Source of the DNA: Roseomonas sp.
GTDB lineage: Bacteria; Pseudomonadota; Alphaproteobacteria; Acetobacterales; Acetobacteraceae
Length of the DNA: 64,000 nucleotides
Reading direction: 5' to 3'
NCBI GenBank assembly: GCA_020249865.1
Contig: JADCEV010000025.1
Span: forward strand, 1-64,000
Within the stretch, counting starts at the first letter, position 1; each line of letters starts with the position of its first letter. The position numbers and the translations under genes were made by a program. The notes under the pieces were generated by a model that did no database searches, had not been told where the DNA came from, and saw nothing but the letters and a program-made list of their open reading frames with translations. Positions 49,097 to 59,140 of this stretch are shown piece by piece.

Positions 49097-49825
49097 ATGA
49101 GCCAGAACCCGGCCTATAAGCGCGTCATGCTCAAGGTCTCCGGTGAGGCCCTGATGGGGGATCGGGATTACGGGCTGGATAACGCCACCTGCCGGCGCAT
49201 CGCCGAAGATGTGCGGGGCGTGGTGGATCTGGGGGTGCAGGTCTGTCTGGTGATCGGTGGCGGCAACATCTTTCGCGGCATTTCCGGCGCGGCTTCCGGC
49301 ATGGATCGCGCCCAGGCGGACAGCATCGGCATGCTGGCGACTGTGATGAATGCGCTCGCCATGCAAAACGCGCTTGAGAAAATCGGCGTGCAGACGCGCG
49401 TGCAAAGCGCGATCCCGATGGCAAGCCTTTGTGAACCCTTCATCCGTCGCCGTGCGGAACGGCACATGGAAAAGGGCCGCGTGGTGATTTTCGCCGCCGG
49501 CACGGGCAATCCGTTCTTCACCACCGATACCGCGGCGGCCTTGCGTGCGGCCGAGATGGGCTGCGATGCGCTGCTGAAGGGCACGCAGGTGGATGGCGTC
49601 TATTCCGCCGATCCGCGCAAGAAGCCCAATGCGGAACGCTACACGACGCTCACCTATCTCGATATGCTGGCACGTGACTTGGCCGTGATGGATGCGGCGG
49701 CGATCAGCCTTGCGCGCGAAAACAAGCTGCCCATCATTGTCTTCAATATCCATGAACCAGGCGCCTTCACCGCCGTCATGAAGGGCGAAGGCAAATTCAC
49801 CACCGTGGTGGAACAGGCGCCGTAA
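49097..49825 (+). CDS. pyrH: UMP kinase
   Basis: [22 protein letters not shown]...[10 protein letters not shown]...[39 protein letters not shown]. Confidence 0.97.
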   Translation: MSQNPAYKRVMLKVSGEALMGDRDYGLDNATCRRIAEDVRGVVDLGVQVCLVIGGGNIFRGISGAASGMDRAQADSIGMLATVMNALAMQNALEKIGVQTRVQSAIPMASLCEPFIRRRAERHMEKGRVVIFAAGTGNPFFTTDTAAALRAAEMGCDALLKGTQVDGVYSADPRKKPNAERYTTLTYLDMLARDLAVMDAAAISLARENKLPIIVFNIHEPGAFTAVMKGEGKFTTVVEQAP

Positions 49826-49843
49826 CCCAGGGGGAAGGGCAAT

Positions 49844-50410
49844 ATGCCGACTGATGTAAAGGCCCTGAAACAGGATCTGACGCGCCGCATGGAAGGCGCG
49901 ATGGAAACCCTGAAGAAGGAATTCTCTGGCCTGCGCACGGGCCGCGCCAGCCCTGCACTGTTGGAACCGGTGCGGGTGGATGCCTATGGCAGTGTCTCGC
50001 CGCTCAATCAGGTGGCCAATATTTCGGTGGCGGGGCCTGGCTTGCTTGCCGTGCAGGTCTGGGACAAGGCGCTGACCAAGGCGGTCGAAAGCGCCATTCG
50101 GGAAGCCAATCTTGGCCTCAATCCGCAGGCGGAAGGCCAGGTCATTCGCGTGCCGCTGCCGCCGCTTACCACCGAACGGCGCAATGAATTGGCCAAGGCC
50201 GCCGCGCGCTATGCCGAACAGGCGCGCGTTGCCGTGCGCGGTGTCAGGCGCGATGGCATGGAACAGATCAAGGCCGCCGGCAAGAAATCCGAACTCGGCG
50301 AAGATGAAGTGAAGCGCGCCGAGGAAGAAGTGCAGAAGCTGACCGACCAATTCGTCAAGCAGATTGACGCGGCCTTGGTCGAAAAGGACAAGGATATCCG
50401 GACGGTCTGA
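49844..50410 (+). CDS. frr: Ribosome recycling factor
   Basis: RMEGAMETLKKEFSGLRTGRASPALLEPVRVDAYG...LPPLTTERRNELAKAAARYAEQARVAVRGVRRDGM. Confidence 0.98.
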   Translation: MPTDVKALKQDLTRRMEGAMETLKKEFSGLRTGRASPALLEPVRVDAYGSVSPLNQVANISVAGPGLLAVQVWDKALTKAVESAIREANLGLNPQAEGQVIRVPLPPLTTERRNELAKAAARYAEQARVAVRGVRRDGMEQIKAAGKKSELGEDEVKRAEEEVQKLTDQFVKQIDAALVEKDKDIRTV

Positions 50411-50479
50411 GAGCCGATCGTCGGAACAGGGACGGAGAGTGCGCTTGCGCAAGCGGATGGGGCCTGAACGCGCGGGGGG

Positions 50480-51232
50480 ATGCAGCGCATGAGTGCTGCA
50501 AGCGATCCGCGTCCCGCCCCGGGCGCGCCCCAGGCGCCACCAGCGCATGTCGCCATCATCATGGATGGCAATCGCCGCTGGGCGGAATCGCGCGGCGTGC
50601 CGGTAGCGCTGGGCCATCGCGCCGGCGCTGAGGCTGCGCGCCGCGCGGTGCAGGCGGCGGCTGAGGCCGGCATTGGCTGGCTCACGCTTTTCGCCTTTTC
50701 CAGTGAGAATTGGCGCCGGCCGGTCGAGGAAGTCTCCGCGCTATCGGGGTTGCTCCGGCTTTACCTCCGCAATGAAGTGGCGGGGCTGGCGCGCGATGGC
50801 GTTAAGCTGACCGTGATTGGCGATCACAGCCGCTTTGGTGATGACGTCTCCCATATGGTGGCGGAGGCGGAGAAGGCGACGGCAGCGGGCACCAGGCTCA
50901 ATCTGGTCATGGCGCTGTCTTACGGTGCGCGGGATGAGATCCTGGCCGCGACCCAAGCGGTGGCGCGGGCTGCCCAGGCCGGGACGCTCGACCCCGACAA
51001 GCTGACCGAGGCGCAATTTGGCGGGTTTCTGCAAACCGCGGGCATGCCCGATCCGGATCTGATCATCCGCACCTCGGGCGAACAGCGGCTGTCGAATTTC
51101 CTGCTCTGGCAGGCGGCCTATGCCGAATTCGTTTTTCTGGATGTGCTGTGGCCGGATTTCGCGGCTGCGGATTTGCAAGGCGCGGTCGCTGAATATCATC
51201 GGCGCGAACGCCGCTATGGGCTGCGCGCCTGA
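50480..51232 (+). CDS. uppS: Undecaprenyl diphosphate synthase / isoprenyl transferase
   Basis: HVAIIMDGNRRWAESRGVPVALGHRAGAEAARRAV...LFAFSSENWRRP...DLIIRTSGEQRLSNFLLWQAAYAEFVF. Confidence 0.97.
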   Translation: MQRMSAASDPRPAPGAPQAPPAHVAIIMDGNRRWAESRGVPVALGHRAGAEAARRAVQAAAEAGIGWLTLFAFSSENWRRPVEEVSALSGLLRLYLRNEVAGLARDGVKLTVIGDHSRFGDDVSHMVAEAEKATAAGTRLNLVMALSYGARDEILAATQAVARAAQAGTLDPDKLTEAQFGGFLQTAGMPDPDLIIRTSGEQRLSNFLLWQAAYAEFVFLDVLWPDFAAADLQGAVAEYHRRERRYGLRA

Positions 51233-52073
51233 CGTGACGGAAGCCACAACATCCAAGCCGGAAGGCGGTGCCCCGCGCCCCTGGCGCGATCTGGGCCTGA
51301 GGGGCGCTTCGGCGGCGGTGCTGATCCCAATCGCGGTCTTTGGCATCTGGTCCGGCGGCGTGGTCTGGGATGTGCTGGTGGGGGTGGCCGTTGTGCTGCT
51401 CTCCTGGGAATGGGCGCGGTTTTGCAAGATTTCCATCTGGCGCTGGCCCGGGCTGCTGATGCCGGCGATCAGCCTCGTGGTCATGCTGCTGGCTGCCTTC
51501 GGGCCGCCTCTGGCCGCCCTTGGGCTTTTGGCGGTGGGGACGCTGGTCCTGTTTCTGCTGCAACGCCAGGGCGATATCTGGCCGGCGGCTGGGCTTTTCT
51601 ACATTGGTCTTGTGGGGTTTTCGCTGGTGCTGCTGCGTGGCGAGGATCATGCCGGGCTGCTCAATACGCTGTTTTTGGTGCTGATCGTCTGGGCATCGGA
51701 TACCGGGGCCTATATGGCGGGCCGCGCCTTGGGCGGGCCGAAGCTGGCGCCGGCGATCTCACCGGGCAAGACCTGGTCGGGGGCGGCGGGCGGCTTGATT
51801 GCCGCAACGCTGATCGGCACCGGGGCGGCCGCGCTGCTTGCACCGGGGGGGGCTTCACGCGCGGCGGCAATCGCGGCCATGCTGGGGGTGATGTCTCAGG
51901 CAGGTGATCTTCTGGAAAGCGCCATCAAGCGTCGCTTCGGGTTGAAGGATAGCTCATCGCTTATCCCCGGCCATGGCGGCATGCTGGATCGGCTGGATGG
52001 CGTGATGGCGGCAGCGCCCATGGCGACCGCGCTTGCCTTGCTGGCCGGGCGGGGCATGCCGCTATGGCATTGA
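51216..52073 (+). CDS. cdsA: Phosphatidate cytidylyltransferase (start uncertain)
   Basis: Multi-TM; WASDTGAYMAGRALGGPKLAPAISPGKTWSGAAGGLIA...SAIKRRFGLKDSSSLIPGHGGMLDRLDG. Confidence 0.95.
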   Translation: MGCAPDVTEATTSKPEGGAPRPWRDLGLRGASAAVLIPIAVFGIWSGGVVWDVLVGVAVVLLSWEWARFCKISIWRWPGLLMPAISLVVMLLAAFGPPLAALGLLAVGTLVLFLLQRQGDIWPAAGLFYIGLVGFSLVLLRGEDHAGLLNTLFLVLIVWASDTGAYMAGRALGGPKLAPAISPGKTWSGAAGGLIAATLIGTGAAALLAPGGASRAAAIAAMLGVMSQAGDLLESAIKRRFGLKDSSSLIPGHGGMLDRLDGVMAAAPMATALALLAGRGMPLWH

Positions 52074-53254
52074 ACCAGCGGCCGGGACCGCGCCGCGTCA
52101 CGGTGCTGGGCAGCACGGGGTCGGTTGGGAAAAGCACGGTTTCCCTGCTGGAAGCCGCCGCCGAGGATACCTTTGATGTCGTGGCCCTGGTGGCCGGGCG
52201 GGATTGGCAGGGCTTGGCTGCCCAGGCGCGGCGGCTCAGGGCGCGGCATGCGGTGCTGGCGGATGCCTCGCAATATCAGGCGCTCAAGGAAGCCCTGGCT
52301 GGCACGGGGACCGAGGTGGCTGCCGGGCCGGAGGCCGTGGTGGCCGTGGCCGGGCTGCCCGCCGATTGGACCATGGCCGCCATTGTGGGCGCGGCCGGGC
52401 TGCCGGCCACCATGGCCGCCCTTGCGCGCGGTGGCATTATGGCGATTGCCAATAAGGAAAGCCTAGTCTGCGCCGGGGAACCCGTTTTGGCCGCCGCGCG
52501 GGCCGGGGGTGCCACGATCCTGCCCGTGGATAGCGAACACAACGCCATTTTCCAGGCGCTGGATATGCGTGACCCCTCGGCCATTGCGAAAATCATCCTG
52601 ACCGCTTCCGGCGGGCCGTGCCGGACCATGACGCTTGGCGAAATGGCCGCCGTCACCCCTGAAGTCGCGGTGCGCCACCCTGTCTGGTCCATGGGGGCCA
52701 AGATCAGCGTCGATTCCGCCACCATGTTCAACAAGGGGCTGGAATTGATCGAAGCGGCGCGGCTTTTCCCGGTGCCGGAAGCGCGGATTGAGGTGCTGGT
52801 CCATCCGCAATCCACCGTGCATGGGCTGGTGCAATACACCGATGGGTCAGTGCTGGCGCAGCTTGGCACGCCTGATATGCGCACGCCGATTGCCCATGCG
52901 CTCGCCTGGCCAGCGCGCATGGCGGCTTCCGTCCCGCCGCTGGATCTGATCGCGCTTGGCAAGTTGGAGTTTTTCGCGCCTGACCCGGTGCGCTTCCCGG
53001 CCCTCAGGCTTTCCCGCGAAGCGCTTTGCGCGGGCGGGGGCGCGCCCACCATCCTGAATGCAGCGAATGAGATCGCGGTCGGGCTCTTCCTTGAAAAACG
53101 GCTCCGCTTTCTCGATATCGCGGCAGTGGTGGAAGAAACGCTCTCACGCCTTGGCGCGCCAGAGGCCGCGGACCTGCCCGCCATTATGGCGCATGATGCG
53201 GCAGCGCGGTCCGAAGCGGGGCTGATCGCCGCAAAACGCGCCGCGCTGGCCTGA
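52064..53254 (+). CDS. dxr: 1-deoxy-D-xylulose 5-phosphate reductoisomerase
   Basis: VTVLGSTGSVGKSTVSLLE...NKESLVCAGEPVLAAARAGGATILPVDSEHNAIFQAL...ILTASGGPCRT. Confidence 0.97.
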   Translation: MALNQRPGPRRVTVLGSTGSVGKSTVSLLEAAAEDTFDVVALVAGRDWQGLAAQARRLRARHAVLADASQYQALKEALAGTGTEVAAGPEAVVAVAGLPADWTMAAIVGAAGLPATMAALARGGIMAIANKESLVCAGEPVLAAARAGGATILPVDSEHNAIFQALDMRDPSAIAKIILTASGGPCRTMTLGEMAAVTPEVAVRHPVWSMGAKISVDSATMFNKGLELIEAARLFPVPEARIEVLVHPQSTVHGLVQYTDGSVLAQLGTPDMRTPIAHALAWPARMAASVPPLDLIALGKLEFFAPDPVRFPALRLSREALCAGGGAPTILNAANEIAVGLFLEKRLRFLDIAAVVEETLSRLGAPEAADLPAIMAHDAAARSEAGLIAAKRAALA

Positions 53255-53282
53255 CCTCGCGCTTTTTTTAGGAGCCTCTCTC

Positions 53283-54386
53283 TTGGAATTGCTACCCGAA
53301 CCCTTCCGCAGCATCGCCGCCTTTGTGGTCGTGCTTGGGGTGCTGATTTTCATCCATGAGCTTGGCCATTACCTGGCCGCACGCTGGCGCGGCGTCCATG
53401 TTGAGCGTTTTTCCGTGGGCTTTGGCCGCGCCATCTATACCTGGACCGACAAGCGCGGCTGCGAATGGCGGATCGGCTGGCTGCCGCTCGGCGGCTATGT
53501 GAAAATGCATGGCATGGAGGATTTGGGCGAGGCCGGACCGGAACAGGCCGCTGGCTTCCGCCCTGGTGAGACCTTCCATGAAAAACCCGTGGGCGACCGC
53601 GCGCTGGTGGTGGCGGCAGGTCCCTTCTTCAATTTTGCGCTCGCGATTCTGCTTTTCGCCGCATTGTTCGTGGTGGTGGGTCGCCCTTCTCCAGTGCCAA
53701 CCGTGGGCAATGTGGTTGAGGCTTCAGCCGCAGCCCGCGCCGGGTTGGCACCCGGGGATCGCATCATCGCCATGGATGGCCAACCGGTTGAACGGTTTGA
53801 GGCGCTGCAGCGCTATGTCCAAGCGCGGGCGGGTCAGGCCATTGAAGTGCTGGTGGCGCGCGGCGATTCCCAGATCAAGGTGATCGCAACCCCCCTGCCC
53901 CGGCCTTCCGATGGGCTCGGCATGCTGGGCATTACCGCCGGGCCGCCGGTTTTCGAAAGGCTTGATCCTTTCAGCGCTGCCTGGGCGGGCGTGACGCATA
54001 CGCTGGACATCACCTGGCAGACGCTGGTTGGCGTCTGGCAAATGATCTCCGGCACCCGCGGGGCTGAGGATCTGGGCGGGCCTTTGCGGATTGCGCAAAT
54101 GTCTGGGCAGGTCGCGCATATGGGGCTTTCGGCCTTCATCACCTTTCCCGCGCTGCTTTCGGTGAACCTTGCCCTGATCAATCTTTTCCCCATCCCGATT
54201 CTGGATGGTGGGCATTTGCTGTTCTATGCGGCTGAGGCGATCAGGGGCCGGCCCTTGCCCCTGAAGGCGCGGGAATATGGCTTCCGCGCCGGCTTTGCCC
54301 TGTTGATTTGCCTCATGATTTTCGCGACCTGGAATGATCTGGCCCAGCTTGGCGTGGTGCGTTGGGTGAGCGGCTTGCTCGGTTAG
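53283..54386 (+). CDS. rseP: RIP metalloprotease RseP (TTG start)
   Basis: LIFIHELGHYLAARWRGVHVERFSVGFG, PDZ domain, LINLFPIPILDGGHLLFYAAEAIRGRPL. Confidence 0.96.
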   Translation: MELLPEPFRSIAAFVVVLGVLIFIHELGHYLAARWRGVHVERFSVGFGRAIYTWTDKRGCEWRIGWLPLGGYVKMHGMEDLGEAGPEQAAGFRPGETFHEKPVGDRALVVAAGPFFNFALAILLFAALFVVVGRPSPVPTVGNVVEASAAARAGLAPGDRIIAMDGQPVERFEALQRYVQARAGQAIEVLVARGDSQIKVIATPLPRPSDGLGMLGITAGPPVFERLDPFSAAWAGVTHTLDITWQTLVGVWQMISGTRGAEDLGGPLRIAQMSGQVAHMGLSAFITFPALLSVNLALINLFPIPILDGGHLLFYAAEAIRGRPLPLKAREYGFRAGFALLICLMIFATWNDLAQLGVVRWVSGLLG

Positions 54387-54545
54387 CGCCCAAGGCGCGG
54401 CATGGGCAGCGCGGCGAGGTCTTTGCCCTGAGATGGGTTTGGCGCGATCCGTTGCGGCGGATCGCAAGAAGCCTCGCTTTGGGGGTGGCGAGGGGGGCGC
54501 GGCTCGGCTAGGTAAGAGCGCCTTCTTGAGAGAGATGCCGAATCC

Positions 54546-56864
54546 GTGAAGCAGCTACGCGCTCTTTTAGCCCTTTTCGCTTTTCTGGCGCTGGCCATGC
54601 CGGCCGCCGCGCAGGATCCCGGCCGTGGTGGCGGGCGTATTGCGGCCGTGGATGTGCGCGGCACGCAGCGCATCGATCCCGATACGGTGCGGAGCTACAT
54701 GCTGGTGCAGGTTGGCGATGTTGCGGAACAGGACCGGATTGACCGCAGCCTGCGCGCGCTTTTCGCGACCGGGCTGTTTCGTGATGTGACCATCCGCACT
54801 GAAGGTGCCCGCGTGGTCGTGGATGTGGTGGAAAACCCCCTAGTCAATCGCGTGGTGTTTGAAGGCAATCGGCGCATCTCAAGCGAAATCCTGCGCAGCA
54901 TCGTGCTGACGCAACCGCGCAGCGTCTTCACCCCCGCTGCCGTGCAGACGGACAGGCAGCGCATCCTTGAAGTCTATGCGCGACGCGGGCGTTTTCGTGC
55001 CACTGTTGAGCCCAAGATTGTAGAGCTTGACCAGAACCGCGTTGATCTGGTGTTTGAAATCGTCGAAGGCGATCCGGCGCTGGTCGCACGTGTCACTTTT
55101 GTCGGCAATAATGCCTTTTCTGAAGCCCGGCTTAGGGATGTGATTTCCACCCAGGAACAGGCATGGTTCCGCCTGCTGTCTTCCAGCGATATCTATGATC
55201 CTGAACGATTGGTCTTTGACCGCGAATTGCTGCGCCGCTTCTATCTGCGCCAGGGCTTTGCGGATGTTCAGATTACCGGGTCTTCCGGCGAATTGAGCCC
55301 GGACCGCAGCGCGTTCTTCGTGACCTTCACCATTGAGGAAGGCCAGCGCTATCGCATCGGCCGGGTTGAGGTCATCAACGAGATCCCGCGCATCAATATG
55401 GAGGGCCTGCGCCGCGAAGTCGAAATCGCGAGTGGCGATTGGTATGATGGCGATGCGGTGGAACGTGGCGCGACCGCGATTGCGGATGCCTTACAGGCAC
55501 GCAGTGAGCCCTTCATCGAAGTGCAGCCCAGGGTCACGCGCAATCCGGAAACCGCGACGATTGATATTGCCTTTATTGTGCGCGAAGGGCCGCGCGCCTT
55601 CGTGGAACGTATCGAAATTTCAGGCAATACGCGCACGGAAGATCGGGTGATCCGGCGTGAATTCCGGCTTGCCGAGGGTGACCCGATGAATGCGCGGCAA
55701 ATCCGGCGTTCGCGTGATCGCATCCGCTCACTTGGTTATTTCTCAGATGTACAGATCACCAATCAGCCAGGCTCGGGGCCAGAACGGGTCAATCTGATGA
55801 CCTCGGTCGTGGAACGCGCCACGGGCGAATTCACCTTGGGTGGCGGTTACTCGACAGATGCCGGGTTCTTGCTGGATGTTGGCGTGCGCGAACGCAATAT
55901 GCTCGGCATGGGGCTTGATGCGAGGATTGGCGGGGTGCTGGCCGAAAAGCGGAGTCAGCTTGATCTTTCGGTCACCGATCCGCAATTTCTGGATCGCAAC
56001 CTTGCCGCTGGGGCGGATGCCTTCCTGATCAATCGTGACTTGCGCTTTGTGACCGGCTATCGCGAAAGGCGCGCAGGCTTTGCACTGCGGACGGGCTATG
56101 AAATCAATGATCGGCTGCGGCAGAACTGGTCCTATGCGCTGATTGATCGTGACATCTTTGACATCAACCAATTCGCATCGCGCTTCATTCAGGAACAGGC
56201 CGGCCGAACGCTGCTGTCTCAGGTTTCCACCACCGTCACCTATGACATGCGCGATAGCCGAATTGAACCTCGTTCAGGTTGGGTTGTTCGCGTGGGCGGC
56301 GATTACGCGGGTATTGGCGGTGATGTCGAATATTTCCGCACCAGGGCCGATGGGCAGTATTATATCCCCTTCGAACGCTGGTTCAATGATCCGGATTTCG
56401 TGCTTGTACTGGCGGCGGGCGGCGGCATCTTGAGCCCGCTTGGCGACAAGGATGACCGTATCGTTGACCGCTTCTTCCTGGGTGGCGAAAACCTCCGTGG
56501 CTTCCGCCTGGGCGGCGCTGGCCCGCAAGATACCTCAACAGGGGATTCGCTTGGTGGTCAGATACTCTGGACCAGCTCAGCCGAAATGCGCTTCCCGCTG
56601 CCGCTGCCAAGTGAGCTCGGCCTTATTGGTCGCGCTTTTGTGGATGTGGGTTCGCTGTCCGGCATTCCGGACAGTTACTTTGACCAGACCAAATATCCTG
56701 GTGCGAAGCCGGTGGATGAGGCCGATCCACGGGTCAGCGTTGGGGTTGGCTTTTCCTGGAGAAGCCCGATCGGCCTGATCAACATTGATTTCGGTAGAGC
56801 GGTCGTGAAGAAAGACTACGACAAGACTGAGCTTTTCCGCCTTGGCTTTGGCACACGCTTCTGA
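54546..56864 (+). CDS. bamA: Outer membrane protein assembly factor BamA (GTG start)
   Basis: POTRA repeats and beta-barrel; VDVRGTQRIDPDTVRSYML...FLGGENLRGFRLGGAGPQ...LINIDFGRAVVKKDYDKTELFRLGFGTRF. Confidence 0.97.
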   Translation: MKQLRALLALFAFLALAMPAAAQDPGRGGGRIAAVDVRGTQRIDPDTVRSYMLVQVGDVAEQDRIDRSLRALFATGLFRDVTIRTEGARVVVDVVENPLVNRVVFEGNRRISSEILRSIVLTQPRSVFTPAAVQTDRQRILEVYARRGRFRATVEPKIVELDQNRVDLVFEIVEGDPALVARVTFVGNNAFSEARLRDVISTQEQAWFRLLSSSDIYDPERLVFDRELLRRFYLRQGFADVQITGSSGELSPDRSAFFVTFTIEEGQRYRIGRVEVINEIPRINMEGLRREVEIASGDWYDGDAVERGATAIADALQARSEPFIEVQPRVTRNPETATIDIAFIVREGPRAFVERIEISGNTRTEDRVIRREFRLAEGDPMNARQIRRSRDRIRSLGYFSDVQITNQPGSGPERVNLMTSVVERATGEFTLGGGYSTDAGFLLDVGVRERNMLGMGLDARIGGVLAEKRSQLDLSVTDPQFLDRNLAAGADAFLINRDLRFVTGYRERRAGFALRTGYEINDRLRQNWSYALIDRDIFDINQFASRFIQEQAGRTLLSQVSTTVTYDMRDSRIEPRSGWVVRVGGDYAGIGGDVEYFRTRADGQYYIPFERWFNDPDFVLVLAAGGGILSPLGDKDDRIVDRFFLGGENLRGFRLGGAGPQDTSTGDSLGGQILWTSSAEMRFPLPLPSELGLIGRAFVDVGSLSGIPDSYFDQTKYPGAKPVDEADPRVSVGVGFSWRSPIGLINIDFGRAVVKKDYDKTELFRLGFGTRF

Positions 56865-56881
56865 AACGGGATGATTGCCCC

Positions 56882-57622
56882 ATGATTCGCCTTGTCCTTG
56901 CCGCTTTGCTCGCCTTTCCCATGGCCACGGCGGCGCAGAACCAACCCGGCTGGTTCGTGCCCGGCCAACCGCAGGGGCAAGGGCAAGCGCAGCCGCAAGG
57001 CCAGCGTCCCGCACAACCCGCCCAGCCGCAGCGCCCCGCGCAACAGGCCCAGCCCCCGGCTGCCTTGCCGCCCGGCACGCCACCGCCTACCGCCGTGATC
57101 GGCGTGGTGGATGTGCCGGAAATCCAGCGCGTCTCCACTGCCTTCAACCAGGTGCGCCAGGAAATCGAACGCCGCCGCGCCAAGTTGAATGAGGATGTGC
57201 AGAACGAACAGCAGCGCTGGCGCGATGAACAGCAGCGCCTTGGTAATGAACGCGGCGGGCTTTCGCCCGACCAGTTGCGCGCCCGTGAACGTGCATTGCA
57301 GGACCAGATTACGGATGGCCAGCGCATCTTCCGTGATCGCGCGCGCGATCTGGAACAATTGGCCCAGCAGGCGCTGCGTGAGATTGAACAGGCACTCGCC
57401 ATCGTGATCCGGCAGGTGGCCACAAGCCGCAGCATCAATCTGGTGCTGCCAAGGCCCCTGGTCATTTTAAATGATCCGCCTTTTGACATCACGGAAGAAG
57501 TGGCGGTGCAGCTCAATCGCATGATCACCAATGTCAATCTCCCACCTGATCCATCCGCCGCACCGCCGCCGCGCCCGGCGACAACGCCTGCCCCCGCGCC
57601 GGCGGCGCCACGGCGGAACTGA
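56882..57622 (+). CDS. OmpH/Skp-family periplasmic chaperone with Pro/Gln-rich N-terminal insert
   Basis: Signal peptide; VIGVVDVPEIQRVSTAFNQVRQEIERRRAKLNEDVQNEQQRWRDEQQRLGNERGGLSPDQLRARERALQDQI. Confidence 0.88.
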   Translation: MIRLVLAALLAFPMATAAQNQPGWFVPGQPQGQGQAQPQGQRPAQPAQPQRPAQQAQPPAALPPGTPPPTAVIGVVDVPEIQRVSTAFNQVRQEIERRRAKLNEDVQNEQQRWRDEQQRLGNERGGLSPDQLRARERALQDQITDGQRIFRDRARDLEQLAQQALREIEQALAIVIRQVATSRSINLVLPRPLVILNDPPFDITEEVAVQLNRMITNVNLPPDPSAAPPPRPATTPAPAPAAPRRN

Positions 57623-57627
57623 TCACC

Positions 57628-58662
57628 TTGGCTGCGGATAGCCGCTTTTACGCTTCGGCTGGGCCGGTAACGCTTGGCGCGCTTCGTGCCACGCTTGGGC
57701 TTGCGTCCACGGGGGATGACACGCGGCTTTTCAGCGGCGTCGCGCCGTTGCACCTGGCGGGCCAGGATGATGTGGCCTTCATGGAAGGCCGCAAGAACCT
57801 GCCCGCGCTGAAAGCCACCAAGGCCGGCGCAGTGGTGATTGAAGAAGCCTTCGCCGAATATGTTCCGGAGGCTTCCGTGCCTCTTGTCACGGCTGCGCCA
57901 CAGGCTGGTTTCATTCGGATTGCCCGCCTGTTCCATTCCCCGGTGCAACCAAGACCCGGCATCCACCCGAGCGCGGTGATTGCGCCAGATGCCATCATCG
58001 GTTCAGGCTGCGAAATTGGCGCCTTTGTTTATATTGGGCCAGGCGCTGAAATCGGCGCGCAGTGCATTCTGGCGCATCACAGCTCTATCGGTGCTGGCTG
58101 CAAGCTTGGCGCGCATGGGCGCATCCATGCCCATGCCAGCATGGAATACTGTATCGCAGGTGACCATGTGGTGCTGCACCCGGGCGCGCGCATTGGCAAT
58201 GAGGGCTTTGGCTTCATCACCACACCTCAGGGCAAGCATGTGACCATGCCGCAGCTTGGCCGGGTGATCATCGGCGATGGTGCTGAGATTGGTGCGGGCA
58301 GCTGCATTGATCGCGGCGCGGGCGGTGATACGGTGATCGGGCCTGGCGTGCGCATCGATAATCTGGTGCAAATTGGTCATAATGTGACCATCGGGCGCGG
58401 TGCGGTGATTGTTGCGCAGGTGGGCATATCCGGTTCCACCAATATTGGCGATTATGCGGTACTGGCCGGGCAGGCGGGTGTCACGGGACATCTGAATATC
58501 GGCGCGCGGGCGCGTGTTGGCGCGCAGGCAGGGGTCATGAACGATGTGCCCGCCGGTACCGATGTTGTGGGCAGCCCCGCCTGGCCCGCCAAGGAAGCCA
58601 TGCGCGCCTTCGCGCGTCTCAGGCGCCTTGCTTCCACCAAGACGAATGACAAGACAGGGTGA
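57628..58662 (+). CDS. lpxD: UDP-3-O-(3-hydroxyacyl)glucosamine N-acyltransferase (TTG start)
   Basis: Hexapeptide repeats; HPGARIGNEGFGFITTPQGKHVTMPQLGRVIIGDGAEIGAGSCIDRGAGGDTVIG. Confidence 0.96.
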   Translation: MAADSRFYASAGPVTLGALRATLGLASTGDDTRLFSGVAPLHLAGQDDVAFMEGRKNLPALKATKAGAVVIEEAFAEYVPEASVPLVTAAPQAGFIRIARLFHSPVQPRPGIHPSAVIAPDAIIGSGCEIGAFVYIGPGAEIGAQCILAHHSSIGAGCKLGAHGRIHAHASMEYCIAGDHVVLHPGARIGNEGFGFITTPQGKHVTMPQLGRVIIGDGAEIGAGSCIDRGAGGDTVIGPGVRIDNLVQIGHNVTIGRGAVIVAQVGISGSTNIGDYAVLAGQAGVTGHLNIGARARVGAQAGVMNDVPAGTDVVGSPAWPAKEAMRAFARLRRLASTKTNDKTG

Positions 58663-58667
58663 TGATC

Positions 58668-59138
58668 ATGTCTGAGGACAAAAATACCCCGAGCGATATC
58701 GGTGCTTACGATATCGCCAAGATCATGCATGCGATTCCGCATCGCTACCCTTTCCTGCTCGTGGATCGGGTGGTTGATCTGGTGAAGAATGAAAGCTGCA
58801 CCGGCATCAAGAACGTCACCATCAACGAGAATTTCTTTCAGGGCCATTTCCCAACCATGCCGGTGATGCCGGGCGTCCTGATCATTGAATGCATGGCGCA
58901 GACCGCCGCGGTGCTGGTGGTGGAAACGCTGGGCCCCGATTGGGCCGGCAAGCTCGTGTATTTCATGACCGTGGATAACGCGAAATTCCGCAAGCCCGTG
59001 GTGCCGGGCGATCAGATGCGCGTGCATGTGAAAAAGGAACGCCAGCGCGGCAATATCTGGAAATTCTCTGCCGAGGCCAAGGTGGATGGCAAGGTGGTAG
59101 CCGAAGCAACCTATGCCGCCATGATCCTGGACCGCTGA
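58668..59138 (+). CDS. fabZ: 3-hydroxyacyl-ACP dehydratase
   Basis: IMHAIPHRYPFLLVDRVVDL...GHFPTMPVMPGVLIIECMAQTAAVL. Confidence 0.97.
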   Translation: MSEDKNTPSDIGAYDIAKIMHAIPHRYPFLLVDRVVDLVKNESCTGIKNVTINENFFQGHFPTMPVMPGVLIIECMAQTAAVLVVETLGPDWAGKLVYFMTVDNAKFRKPVVPGDQMRVHVKKERQRGNIWKFSAEAKVDGKVVAEATYAAMILDR

Positions 59139-59140
59139 GC

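Noticed and set aside
49025-50617. 530-aa minus-strand ORF over pyrH/frr
   Set aside because: Antisense to two certain core genes; low-complexity His/Arg-rich translation.
51846-51853. G8 tract in cdsA as a phase-variation site
   Set aside because: Lies in an essential core gene of a high-GC genome, so it is most likely compositional; also a caution against over-reading the array tracts.
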